From positions 1 to 29,542 of the forward strand of contig JAJRYP010000098.1 in assembly GCA_024275695.1 (NCBI GenBank): 29,542 nucleotides of DNA. The letters run 5' to 3'. The notes beneath the pieces were generated by a model. That model was not told the origin of the DNA, did no database searches, and saw nothing but the letters and a program-made list of their open reading frames with translations. Source of the stretch: Patescibacteria group bacterium. Its GTDB lineage: Bacteria; Patescibacteriota; Gracilibacteria; UBA1369; PNNO01. Made by a program: the position numbers and the translations under genes. Positions 21,112 to 29,458 of the stretch are shown here, in pieces (within the stretch, counting starts at the first letter, position 1; every line of letters begins with the position of its first letter).

Positions 21112-22815
21112 ATGATTAAAAAAACCTTAGAAAACGAAATAGAAAAAGTAGTTAAGAGGGTTTTCGATAAAGAGGTCGTTTTCTCTGTTTCTGCAAACGA
21201 AAATTTGGAGTTTGGTGATTACGCGACTAATGTGGCGATGGTTTTGAAAGTTGGCAATCCAAAAGAAACTGCAGAGAAGATAAAAGACGAATTGTTAAAG
21301 TCTGAAAAGATAAACAAAATTATTTCTAAGACCGAATCGGCAGGTCCTGGTTTTTTAAATTTTTGGTTGAAAGATAAAGTTTTTGTGCAAACTGTTGAGG
21401 ATGTGATTAAACAAAAAGAGAAATATGGAACAAATGACTCGAGAAATAAGAAAAAAATAATCGTTGAATATACGGATCCTAATCCTTTCAAAGAATTTCA
21501 TATTGGGCATTTGATGAGTAATGCTATTGGTGAAGCTACAGCAAAACTTTTTGAGTTTAGCGGGGCAGAGGTGAAGAGGGCTTGTTACCAAGGGGATGTT
21601 GGTATGCATGTGGCGAAAAATATTGCCAACAAGCTTAGGAAGGAAGAGGATTCTTTTGTGGATATTGCTGACAGTGGAAGGTCTTATGCCGATGGGTCTT
21701 CTCTTTTTGAGAAAGAGAGAGAATTTGTAGCGGATGTCAATAAGAAGATTTACGAAAGAAGTGACGAGCGAGTGAACAAATTATATGATCAAGGCAGAGA
21801 ATTAAGCTTAAAATATTTTGAAGAAATCTACGGCTTGCTTGGGATGGAAGCTAAAAAAGATGGTAAGCATTTTGATTATTATTTTTTTGAGAGTAAAACA
21901 GGTGAGCTTGGGAAGAAGATAGTTGAAGAATATCTAAAAAAGGGTGTCTTTGAGAAAAGTGATGGAGCTGTTATTTTTTCAGAAGAAAAATCTGGACTGC
22001 ATACTAGAGTTTTTATAAATTCCGAGGGTTTGCCGACATATGAGGCAAAAGAACTTGGTTTGGCTAAAATAAAGCACGATAAATATAAATACGATACCTC
22101 CGTTGTTGTTACAGGAAATGAGATAAACGATTATTTTAAAGTTTTACTTAAGGCCATGGAGTTTATTTTCCCGAAGCTTGCTGGAAACACAAAACACATT
22201 TCTCACGGGATGCTTCGTTTGCCGACAGGTAAGATGTCGTCACGAACAGGTGATGTTATAAAAGCAATGGATCTTCTGTCAAATATTGAAAAGCGAGTTT
22301 TAGACAAAATTGCAGATAGAGAATTAAGCGAGGAAGAAAAGAAAGATATTGCCAAAAAAGTTGCTCTGGCTGCTGTTAAATATTCTATCCTTAAGCAATC
22401 GCCTGGTAAAGATGTTATTTTTGACCTTGATAAATCAATTTCATTTGAAGGGGACTCGGGACCCTATCTTCAGTACACTTATGTGCGAGCGCTATCTGTG
22501 TTGAATTTGGCTAAAGAAAAGGGGGTTAAGAGTTCTTTGAAGATTAACAATCTTCAGATTGGTGAGATCGAGAAGTACATACAGCGTTTTCCAGATATTG
22601 TCGCAGAAGCGCAGGTTAGTTTTGCGCCAAATCATATTTGCACCTATTTAATTGAGCTTGCTCATTCTTTCAACGCGTATTATGCAAACAATAAGATTGT
22701 TGACGAAGAGAACAAAGAGTTGTCGTCCTATCGAGTTTCTTTAACGGAAGCTGTATCCATAACAATTAAAAACGGGCTTAGTCTTCTTGGTATACAGGTT
22801 CCAGACAAGATGTAA
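21112..22815 (+). CDS. argS: Arginyl-tRNA synthetase
   Basis: 567 aa of class I ArgRS. The N-terminal Add-1 domain is followed by the signature EYTDPNPFKEFHIGHLMSN with HIGH (about 131), a KMSSRTG loop (near 375) in LPTGKMSSRTGDVI, and the C-terminal helical anticodon-binding DALR domain ending NGLSLLGIQVP. Length and motifs are normal for a bacterial ArgRS. It charges tRNA-Arg in the cytoplasm. The oligopeptidase gene starts 7 nt downstream, so both share the upstream extended -10 promoter. Confidence 0.95.
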   Translation: MIKKTLENEIEKVVKRVFDKEVVFSVSANENLEFGDYATNVAMVLKVGNPKETAEKIKDELLKSEKINKIISKTESAGPGFLNFWLKDKVFVQTVEDVIKQKEKYGTNDSRNKKKIIVEYTDPNPFKEFHIGHLMSNAIGEATAKLFEFSGAEVKRACYQGDVGMHVAKNIANKLRKEEDSFVDIADSGRSYADGSSLFEKEREFVADVNKKIYERSDERVNKLYDQGRELSLKYFEEIYGLLGMEAKKDGKHFDYYFFESKTGELGKKIVEEYLKKGVFEKSDGAVIFSEEKSGLHTRVFINSEGLPTYEAKELGLAKIKHDKYKYDTSVVVTGNEINDYFKVLLKAMEFIFPKLAGNTKHISHGMLRLPTGKMSSRTGDVIKAMDLLSNIEKRVLDKIADRELSEEEKKDIAKKVALAAVKYSILKQSPGKDVIFDLDKSISFEGDSGPYLQYTYVRALSVLNLAKEKGVKSSLKINNLQIGEIEKYIQRFPDIVAEAQVSFAPNHICTYLIELAHSFNAYYANNKIVDEENKELSSYRVSLTEAVSITIKNGLSLLGIQVPDKM

Positions 22816-22821
22816 AATATT

Positions 22822-24642
22822 ATGAAAAAACAAAACACTAAAACAAGTAAGTATAAAACAGAGTGGGACTTAAGCTCGCTTTTTAAGAGTGATAACGATC
22901 CGAGAATGGCGAAAGAGCGCAAGATTATAGAGAAAGAAACCAATAAATTTGTTAAGAAATGGAAAAACAGAACAGACTATCTTAAAAAGCCAGCCTTGCT
23001 TAAACAGGCTCTTGATGATTATGAGTATTGGTTTAGGTTGTATGGATATGATGGGGACGAGGGGTATTATCTTGGGTTAAGGTTAGATTTAGATCAGGGT
23101 AATTCCTCGTTGAAGGCAAAATATAATAAGTGGGAAGAGTTTTTTCAAAAGATAGGGAATGAGATGGAGTTTTTTGTTTTGAGTCTTGGGAAAATTGATA
23201 AAAAAGATCAAAAGAAATTTTTGCAAGATAAGAAATTGGAGGATTATAAACACTTTCTAGAAAAAATTTTTAGAAGATCTGAGTATTTTTTAAGTGAGCC
23301 TGAGGAAAAAATATTAAATCTTGTTCATAAAACTTCTCATGAAAATTGGACGACCATGCTCTCTGGTTTTTTAGCGAAAGAGGAAAGAGAGGTTTTATCT
23401 TTAAATGGGAAAATAGTAAATAGGAACTTTTCTGAAATAATAGGTCTGCTTAATAGTAAAAATAAGAGAGTTAGAGATTCTGCTGCAAAAGCTTTTAACG
23501 AGATATTAGAGAAATATTCTAGTGTGGCTGAAGCGGAGATTAATTCTGTTTTAGAAAACAAAAAGACGATAGATGTTTTACGTAAAATGCCATACTCAGA
23601 TTATAGCCGTCATTTGGCGGACGATATGGACAGCGAGATTGTTAAAACAATTGTTGGCGTTATCTCAGCTCGTTTTAATATTTCACGCAGGTTTTATCGA
23701 TTAAAAGCCAAAATGATGGGGGTAGACAGACTTGAATATCACGAGAGGAACATTGACTTAGGTAATATGTCTGGGAAGTATACGTATAAAAAGTCAGTTA
23801 ACTTAGTTGCACATGCTCTTGAAGATGCTGATAGACAATTTGCCGATATTTTTCATTCTTTTTTGAAGAATGGGCAGATTGATTTTTACCCCAAAACAGG
23901 CAAGAAAGGAGGCGGGTATTGCGCATACAATTCAATAACAAGCCCCGTGTATATATTGTTAAATCATAATAATGAATTGTCTGATGTCCAAGCATTGGCT
24001 CATGAGATGGGGCATGCAATAAACGATGAACTGATGAGAGAAAAACAAAATGCTTTGAATTTTGGCACTCCCTTGTCAACAGCAGAGTCTGCCAGTACTT
24101 TTATGGAAGACTTGGTGCTTGAGAAAATTCTAGAGAGTGCGGATGATGAGCTGGTATTGTCAATAATGATGAAGAGGGTTGGTGATGGTATTTCGGCTAT
24201 ACATAGGCAAGCTGCTTTTTATTTGTTAGAAGCTGAGCTACACGAAACGTTTAATAAAAAAGGGTATGTAAGTAAAAAAGAGATTGGAAAGATGTTCCAG
24301 AGGCATATGGTTGCCTATATGGGCTCTTCAGTGAAGCAGTCACCGGGCTCGGAGAACTGGTGGTTGTATATAGGACATTTGCGAAGGTTCTTTTACAATT
24401 ATCAGTATGCAACAGGAATGTTGATTGCCAGTTCTTTGAGAAGGTCCACAAAAGAAGACCCTAGGTTTATTGAAAAAGTAAAAGAATTCCTCTCTGCAGG
24501 CTCGTCGGATTCGCCTAAGAATATATTTAAAAAACTGGGTATAAATATAGCCGATAGGAAATTTTGGGACAAAGGACTTGACGAAATGGAAAAGTGGCTA
24601 AAAGAGGCCGAAAAATTGGCGAAGAAATTGGGGAAAATATAG
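22822..24642 (+). CDS. pepF: M3-family oligoendopeptidase F-like zinc metallopeptidase
   Basis: 606 aa. The catalytic motif HEMGH (in LAHEMGHAIND) is near residue 394, and the third ligand Glu lies about 25 residues later in STAESASTFMEDLVL, as in the M3B oligoendopeptidase F group. The N-terminal helical half (TEWDLSSLFKSDNDP) is the typical PepF start. It cleaves short peptides in the cytoplasm for peptide turnover. It follows argS by 7 nt with no promoter of its own. A strong terminator follows. Confidence 0.92.
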   Translation: MKKQNTKTSKYKTEWDLSSLFKSDNDPRMAKERKIIEKETNKFVKKWKNRTDYLKKPALLKQALDDYEYWFRLYGYDGDEGYYLGLRLDLDQGNSSLKAKYNKWEEFFQKIGNEMEFFVLSLGKIDKKDQKKFLQDKKLEDYKHFLEKIFRRSEYFLSEPEEKILNLVHKTSHENWTTMLSGFLAKEEREVLSLNGKIVNRNFSEIIGLLNSKNKRVRDSAAKAFNEILEKYSSVAEAEINSVLENKKTIDVLRKMPYSDYSRHLADDMDSEIVKTIVGVISARFNISRRFYRLKAKMMGVDRLEYHERNIDLGNMSGKYTYKKSVNLVAHALEDADRQFADIFHSFLKNGQIDFYPKTGKKGGGYCAYNSITSPVYILLNHNNELSDVQALAHEMGHAINDELMREKQNALNFGTPLSTAESASTFMEDLVLEKILESADDELVLSIMMKRVGDGISAIHRQAAFYLLEAELHETFNKKGYVSKKEIGKMFQRHMVAYMGSSVKQSPGSENWWLYIGHLRRFFYNYQYATGMLIASSLRRSTKEDPRFIEKVKEFLSAGSSDSPKNIFKKLGINIADRKFWDKGLDEMEKWLKEAEKLAKKLGKI

Positions 24643-24650
24643 ATAAAATA

Positions 24651-24674
24651 AAAAGGGGCGTTTGGCCCCTTTTT
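24651..24674 (+). terminator. Terminator after argS-pepF
   Basis: A 9-bp stem AAAAGGGGC/GCCCCTTTT with a short loop and trailing T's. Its AT/TA symmetry would also let it serve the minus-strand pseudogene that ends at 24675. Confidence 0.88.
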
Positions 24675-25170
24675 CTATAATTTTAGCTTTTCAACAAGAA
24701 TTTCTGCCCACTTTTTTATTTTTGAGTAAGCCTCTTTTCGTACCTCTTCACCTTCTTTGTTGTCTTTTTCTTTAAGGTAGACAATAGCAGATTTTTTTAT
24801 TTTTTTTATAGCCTGCTTAATTGTCCTAATATCTTGTTTGTTGATATTCGCGCCATTAATGTGCCAGTCACCGTTTTCGTAAATACCATTTACTCTTTGT
24901 GTTTGGGATATGGTTTGGACTTTGTAAACGGATAGATAGATAATAAAAATTCTGATCTTTTTTCGTTCCAGCGAGATTAATTCTTATTATTTTCCCATTA
25001 TTTTTCTAATGCTATTCCCACAACAATTCTTCCTGGTAATGTGTGAATGCTTACATTGTGTATTTTAAAGTCGTGTTTTTTGCAGAGAGAGGCGAGGTAA
25101 TTTGCTCTTTAAGTTTTATGTTTTTCGCCTCTGTTGGTATGGCGGTGTGTCCTTGCGTAATCAAAATCAT
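24675..25170 (-). pseudogene. Decayed minus-strand gene with three slippage-type frameshifts
   Basis: Three minus-strand frames chain into one protein-like sequence. From ATG 25168-25170: MILITQGHTAIPTEAKNIKL to ITSP. After a 2-nt shift at an AG/CT run (25084-25092): LCKKHDFKIHNVSIHTLPGR to GIALEK, ending at TAA 24998-25000. After a further 1-nt shift: NGKIIRINLAGTKKDQNFYY. After a 4-nt shift in a (GATA)3 tract (24931-24942): VYKVQTISQTQRVNGIYENG down to WAEILVEKLKL and TAG. The start is hydrophobic and could be the end of a signal peptide. I cannot name the family. No intact version of at least 60 codons exists here. Confidence 0.6.
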
Positions 25171-25320
25171 GAATATGGCAATTAAGAAAAAATTTTTTTA
25201 GTTTTAAATTTTCTTTCGCCTCCTTTTTTTGTGTTTTTCAAACTATAGCATAAGATAGGTTAGCTAGGAAGAGGCGCTATTTTATTGTTTTATTGCTGGA
25301 TTTATTTTTGTGATATTTTA
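25171..25320. other. AT-rich intergenic region before ileS
   Basis: No gene is seen. A hydrophobic minus-strand stretch (FFLIAIF) continues the pseudogene reading up to about 25195. An AGGAGGCG sequence on the minus strand near 25216-25223 could have been its Shine-Dalgarno. Confidence 0.35.
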
Positions 25321-25349
25321 TTTGTAAAAAAGCCAAAAATTGCTAAAAT
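25321..25349 (+). promoter_or_regulatory. Promoter of ileS
   Basis: -35-like TTTGTA (25321-25326), 17-nt spacer, and extended -10 TG-C-TAAAAT (25341-25349), 11 nt before the ATG. The predicted leader is only about 5 nt. Confidence 0.6.
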
Positions 25350-25360
25350 GAAGGTTAATT

Positions 25361-28300
25361 ATGGAAAAAGATAAAAAAACTGGTGTTTCAGCTAAACCCG
25401 CCAGCAATCCAGAGAATAGCGTGTCGGGCAAGGAGCAAGAGATACTAAGATTTTGGGAAGAGAATAAAATTTTTGAAAAATCTATTGAAAAAGAAGCACC
25501 TAATGATGACTTTGTCTTTTTTGATGGACCTCCCTTTGCAAATGGTTTGCCACATTATGGCCACATTTTAGCTAGTATTATTAAAGATACGATTCCTCGT
25601 TACCAGACCATGAAAGGAAAGAGAGTCCCGCGTCGATGGGGTTGGGATTGTCATGGTTTGCCGGTTGAGAATGAAGTTGAGAAAGAGCTCGGGCTTCAAA
25701 GTAAAAAAGACATAGAAGAATACGGAATCGAGAAGTTTAATAAATTTGCCCAAGAGAGCATTCTTAGATACAGAGATGACTGGAAAGAATTTATTCCAAG
25801 AATTGGACGATGGGTTGACATGGAGAATGATTATCGAACTATGGATTGGAGATATACGGAATCAGTCTGGTGGGTGTTTAAGAATTTATATGATAAAGGC
25901 TTGATATATGAAGGGCATATGCCTATGCATATTTGTCCGCGTTGCGAGACCACTCTTTCGAATTTTGAGGTAAATCAAGGCTATAAAGATATCAAAGACA
26001 TTTCGGTAACGGTTAAGTTTGAGCTTATTGATGAGCCAGGCACTTTTGTGTTAGCTTGGACGACTACCCCTTGGACGTTACCGGGGAATGTTGCTTTGGC
26101 AGTGAATCCGGAGATTGATTATGTGAAGGTTTCAGTGTCGTCAATGTCAGAGGGTAAAATGTCAAGAGAGGTTGGGCATTATGATGTGTCAGGAAATAGT
26201 AAAAATGAGTTCTATGTTTTGGCAAAAAGCATGTTGTCAGATGTTTTAAAGGATTTTGGGTATAAAATTATTGAAGAGGTTAAAGGTTCAGATTTAATCG
26301 GCAAAAAATATAAACCTGTCTTTCCTTGCACTGAAGAATATGTCCAGGATTCTGCGCCAGATCAGTTGCCTAATGCTTTTAAAGTTTATGGCGCGGATTT
26401 TGTAACTACTGAAGATGGAACAGGCGTTGTTCATATCGCTCCTGCCTTTGGAGAAGATGATATGAATTTGGGGAAAAAAGAAAACTTACCCTTTGTCCAG
26501 CATGTTGGGATGGATGGGAAAATTAAGCCGTGGGTTACTTGTCTCGAAAAAGGTTTATATGTTAAGCCTAAAGATACCAAGGAAGACAAATCTGCTCATC
26601 TAAGAACAGATATTAAGGTGATTAAGTGGCTTCAGGACAACAATAAATTCTTTTCTAAAGAAAATATTACTCATTCATACCCGCATTGCTGGAGATGTGA
26701 TACCCCTCTTTTGAATTATGCCGCTTCTTCTTGGTTTTTGGATGTGCCAAAGATAAAGGATAAATTAGTGGCGAACAATCAGCAAATTACTTGGGTTCCT
26801 TCACATATAAAAGATGGACGCTTTGGGAAGTGGCTTGAGGGTGCGCGTGAGTGGTCAATTTCTCGTTCTCGTTATTGGGGGGCGCCTTTACCTGTTTGGA
26901 AGTGTAATAAATGTAAAGAAGTAAAAGCGATTGGCTCGGTTAAGGAAATTCAAGATTTCATGCCAAAATCTAATAATAAATATTATGTTATACGGCATGG
27001 GGAGGCTGAGCAAAATGTCGCAGGGATTGTTGACTGTAAACTTAGAGACGGATATGCCCCACAGCTAAGCGAAAAAGGCAAGGAACAGATAAAAGCAAGT
27101 GCCGAGAAATTAAAAAAAGAAGGAATTGACTTAATTTTTACTTCTCCTTTTGAAAGAACGAAAGCAACAGCCGAAGCCACTGCGGAAGCTATTGGCTTTG
27201 ACAAGTCAGAAATAATTGTAGATAAGCGCATAGAAGAAACAAACGTTGGCACCTTTAATGGGAAAAAATCGGAAGAATATCATGCTTATTTCAACAATTA
27301 TGAAGAAAAATTTACCAAACGCCCGCCCGAAGGAGAGAACCTGACGGAGCTTAAAGACAGAATGATGCGTTTTTTAGAGGATATTGACAATAAGTATGAG
27401 AATAGGAAAATTTTAATTGTAAGTCATGAGTATCCTGTATGGATGTTGTTTGCTGGTGCTAATGGTCTTAATGTTAAAGAGACAATTGCATGGAAGGAAG
27501 AAAGGGGAGACGATTTTATAAAAACAGGTGAGCTTATGGAGCTTAATTATTCTCCTTTTCCTCGTAATGAAAATTTTGAGGTTGATTTGCATAGACCTTA
27601 TATCGATAATATTAAATTGGATTGTTCTTGTGGTGAGAAAATGGAGAGAGTCCTCGATGTTTTTGACTGTTGGTTTGAGTCAGGCTCTATGCCTTACGGT
27701 CAAGCTAATTACCCTTTTGAAAACAAAAAAGAGTTTGAGAAAAATTTTCCTGCCGAATTTATTGCAGAGGGCGTGGACCAAACAAGGGGGTGGTTTTACA
27801 CTTTACTTGTTCTCTCTACTGCTTTGTTTAATAAGCCTGCATATAAAAATGTGATAGTTAACGGGATTATTGCTGCGGAAGATGGGCAGAAGATGAGTAA
27901 AAGACTTAAGAACTATCCTGATCCTACGGAAATAGTAAACAAATACGGAGCCGATGCTCTTCGGTATTATCTTTTATCTTCTCCGGCGGTTCGAGCCGAA
28001 GGTTTAAACTTCTCAGAAAAAGGCGTTGATGAGGTTTATAAAAAAGTGATTTTGCGACTTAAGAATGTTGTTTCGTTCTATGAAATGTATGCAAACCACT
28101 TGGGGACTCGGTCCCCAAGTTCACTTGGGGACTCGGTCCCCAAGTCGGAAAATGTTCTTGATCGGTGGGTTTTGGCGCGACTTAGCGAGTTGAAAGGAGA
28201 AGTAACCCAAAACTTGGAGAGGTACGAACTAGATAAGGCCTCTCGTCCGATTAATGATTTTATAGATGATTTATCGACATGGTATGTAAGGAGGTCCCGC

Positions 28301-29014
28301 GATAGATTTAAAGCTGAAAATGATGATTCTAAACAAGCTCTTGCTACAACAAGATTTGTTTTACTTGAGTTATCTAAAATAATTGCTCCTTTTATGCCGT
28401 TTATGGCGGAAGAGGTCTATAAAAAGGCTAGGGGCGAAAAAGAAAGTGTTCATTTGGAAGAATGGTCGGAAAAAGGAGAGATCGATGATCAAATTTTAGC
28501 GACAATGTTACATGTTCGGAACTTTGCCACTATGGCTCTTGAGGTTAGGGCACGAGAAGGAATTAAGGTTAGGCAGCCACTAAAAAGCTTGTCTATCAAA
28601 CACAAGGGAGACGCACCTAAATATTGGGATGAGATGAAAGAAATTCTTGCCGAAGAAATAAATGTTAAAGAGATTATATTAGATGATTCAATGGCCCAAG
28701 ATGATCTTTCGATAAGGCTAGATACAAATATTACACCAGAACTAAAAGAAGAAGGAATGATGCGAGATTTAACACGTTCAATTCAGGGGTTGCGTAAAAA
28801 ATTAGATTTAACTCCGCAAGAAAAAGTTGTTTTGATTATTGAAACGAATGATAAGGGGCAGGAATTCGTGAAAAAATTTGAAGAAGAGCTTAAGAGGTCC
28901 ACCGACACTGCTCAAATTGAATTTGAGGGTGTTGATGAAGGAGAAGAAATAAAAGTTGATGAATTATTATTTAAAATTAAAATAAGCTTTCGTCTTCGCT
29001 CGGACGTTGTGTAA
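25361..29014 (+). CDS. ileS: Isoleucyl-tRNA synthetase with an inserted histidine-phosphatase domain
   Basis: 1217 aa, about 150-200 longer than usual. Synthetase parts: LPHYGHILASI (HIGH-type, about 66), the GWDCHGLPVENEVEKE signature, the CP1 editing domain (WTTTPWTLPGNVALAVNP, near 228), CNKCKEVKAIGS (about 514), DLHRPYIDNIKLDCSCGEKM (about 742), the DCWFESGSMPYGQANYPF block, QKMSKRLKNYPDP (about 843) and a C-terminal anticodon-binding region. The sequence is of the eukaryote-like IleS type. Between IGS and DLHRPY lies a complete phosphoglycerate-mutase-like histidine phosphatase of about 190 residues. It contains YVIRHGEAEQN (about 540), FTSPFERTKATAEATAEAIG, RIEETNVGTFNGKKSEEY and LIVSHEYPV, so the RHG histidine, arginine, acid and second histidine are all present. 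A tandem palindrome is also embedded near residue 914. Confidence 0.95.
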   Translation: MEKDKKTGVSAKPASNPENSVSGKEQEILRFWEENKIFEKSIEKEAPNDDFVFFDGPPFANGLPHYGHILASIIKDTIPRYQTMKGKRVPRRWGWDCHGLPVENEVEKELGLQSKKDIEEYGIEKFNKFAQESILRYRDDWKEFIPRIGRWVDMENDYRTMDWRYTESVWWVFKNLYDKGLIYEGHMPMHICPRCETTLSNFEVNQGYKDIKDISVTVKFELIDEPGTFVLAWTTTPWTLPGNVALAVNPEIDYVKVSVSSMSEGKMSREVGHYDVSGNSKNEFYVLAKSMLSDVLKDFGYKIIEEVKGSDLIGKKYKPVFPCTEEYVQDSAPDQLPNAFKVYGADFVTTEDGTGVVHIAPAFGEDDMNLGKKENLPFVQHVGMDGKIKPWVTCLEKGLYVKPKDTKEDKSAHLRTDIKVIKWLQDNNKFFSKENITHSYPHCWRCDTPLLNYAASSWFLDVPKIKDKLVANNQQITWVPSHIKDGRFGKWLEGAREWSISRSRYWGAPLPVWKCNKCKEVKAIGSVKEIQDFMPKSNNKYYVIRHGEAEQNVAGIVDCKLRDGYAPQLSEKGKEQIKASAEKLKKEGIDLIFTSPFERTKATAEATAEAIGFDKSEIIVDKRIEETNVGTFNGKKSEEYHAYFNNYEEKFTKRPPEGENLTELKDRMMRFLEDIDNKYENRKILIVSHEYPVWMLFAGANGLNVKETIAWKEERGDDFIKTGELMELNYSPFPRNENFEVDLHRPYIDNIKLDCSCGEKMERVLDVFDCWFESGSMPYGQANYPFENKKEFEKNFPAEFIAEGVDQTRGWFYTLLVLSTALFNKPAYKNVIVNGIIAAEDGQKMSKRLKNYPDPTEIVNKYGADALRYYLLSSPAVRAEGLNFSEKGVDEVYKKVILRLKNVVSFYEMYANHLGTRSPSSLGDSVPKSENVLDRWVLARLSELKGEVTQNLERYELDKASRPINDFIDDLSTWYVRRSRDRFKAENDDSKQALATTRFVLLELSKIIAPFMPFMAEEVYKKARGEKESVHLEEWSEKGEIDDQILATMLHVRNFATMALEVRAREGIKVRQPLKSLSIKHKGDAPKYWDEMKEILAEEINVKEIILDDSMAQDDLSIRLDTNITPELKEEGMMRDLTRSIQGLRKKLDLTPQEKVVLIIETNDKGQEFVKKFEEELKRSTDTAQIEFEGVDEGEEIKVDELLFKIKISFRLRSDVV
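28098..28145. repeat. Tandem pair of 23-nt perfect palindromes inside the ileS coding region
   Basis: Two identical units (28098-28120 and 28123-28145), each with arms ACTTGGGGAC/GTCCCCAAGT and loop TCG, separated by TC. The 25-nt period is not a multiple of three, so the copies are read in different frames (HLGTRSPS and SLGDSVPKS). The insertion lies between FYEMYAN and SENVLDRWVLARL, a variable linker of IleS, and leaves the gene open. Confidence 0.9.
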
Positions 29015-29062
29015 GGCTTCGCTTTCCACACGATCCTTGCTAGCCGAAACAAACAAATAAAT

Positions 29063-29308
29063 ATGTTCGACAAATTAAAACAGATCAAACAAATGAGGGA
29101 TTTACAAAAGCAGGCTCAGGCTGAAATTATAGAGGCAGAAAGCAACGGAGTTAAGATTGCCATTGACGGGACTCTTAATCTAAAAGATATAAAGTTAAAT
29201 CCTGATTTAAATATCGAAGATCAAGAGAGAGCTATAATGACGGCTTTTAGAGATGGCGTTAGTAAGGTTAAGTCTGCTATGGCGCAGAAGTTTGCAGGAA
29301 TGATATAA
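29063..29308 (+). CDS. ybaB: YbaB/EbfC-family nucleoid-associated protein
   Basis: 81 aa starting MFDKLKQIKQMRDLQKQAQA, then GVKIAIDGTLNLKDIKLNPD and a C-terminal helix (VSKVKSAMAQKFAGMI). This is the standard helix-strand-helix layout of YbaB/EbfC, though slightly short (usual length about 100). The family binds DNA as a tweezer-like dimer and compacts the nucleoid. It follows ileS by 48 nt without a clear promoter or Shine-Dalgarno and may be co-transcribed with it. In many bacteria ybaB lies near recR or dnaX; neither is visible here. Confidence 0.85.
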   Translation: MFDKLKQIKQMRDLQKQAQAEIIEAESNGVKIAIDGTLNLKDIKLNPDLNIEDQERAIMTAFRDGVSKVKSAMAQKFAGMI

Positions 29309-29362
29309 GAAAAATTTACTGAAGATTGCTCTTGGTAAAATCTTTCTAATTCTAATTGAATT

Positions 29363-29389
29363 CTACTTGGCGCTCCAAGCGCCAAGTAG
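29363..29389. repeat. Palindrome with 3-nt loop after ybaB (ACTTGG type)
   Basis: Perfect 12-bp arms CTACTTGGCGCT/AGCGCCAAGTAG around loop CCA. The outer ACTTGG/CCAAGT is shared with the ileS palindromes, while the inner four base pairs differ but still pair. No T-run follows, so it is not an ordinary terminator. Confidence 0.75.
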
Positions 29390-29423
29390 TTAAACTTAGT
29401 CAAACTACCCACCACAAAGTATC

Positions 29424-29442
29424 GCAAAGGGCAACCCTTTGC
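29424..29442. repeat. Short palindrome with 3-nt loop, copy 2 (CAAAGGG type)
   Basis: Perfect arms GCAAAGGG/CCCTTTGC around loop CAA. Almost identical to 18069-18085. It lies just beyond the stop codon of the minus-strand gene that runs off the window. Confidence 0.75.
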
Positions 29443-29458
29443 ACTGGCTCTTTGCACT

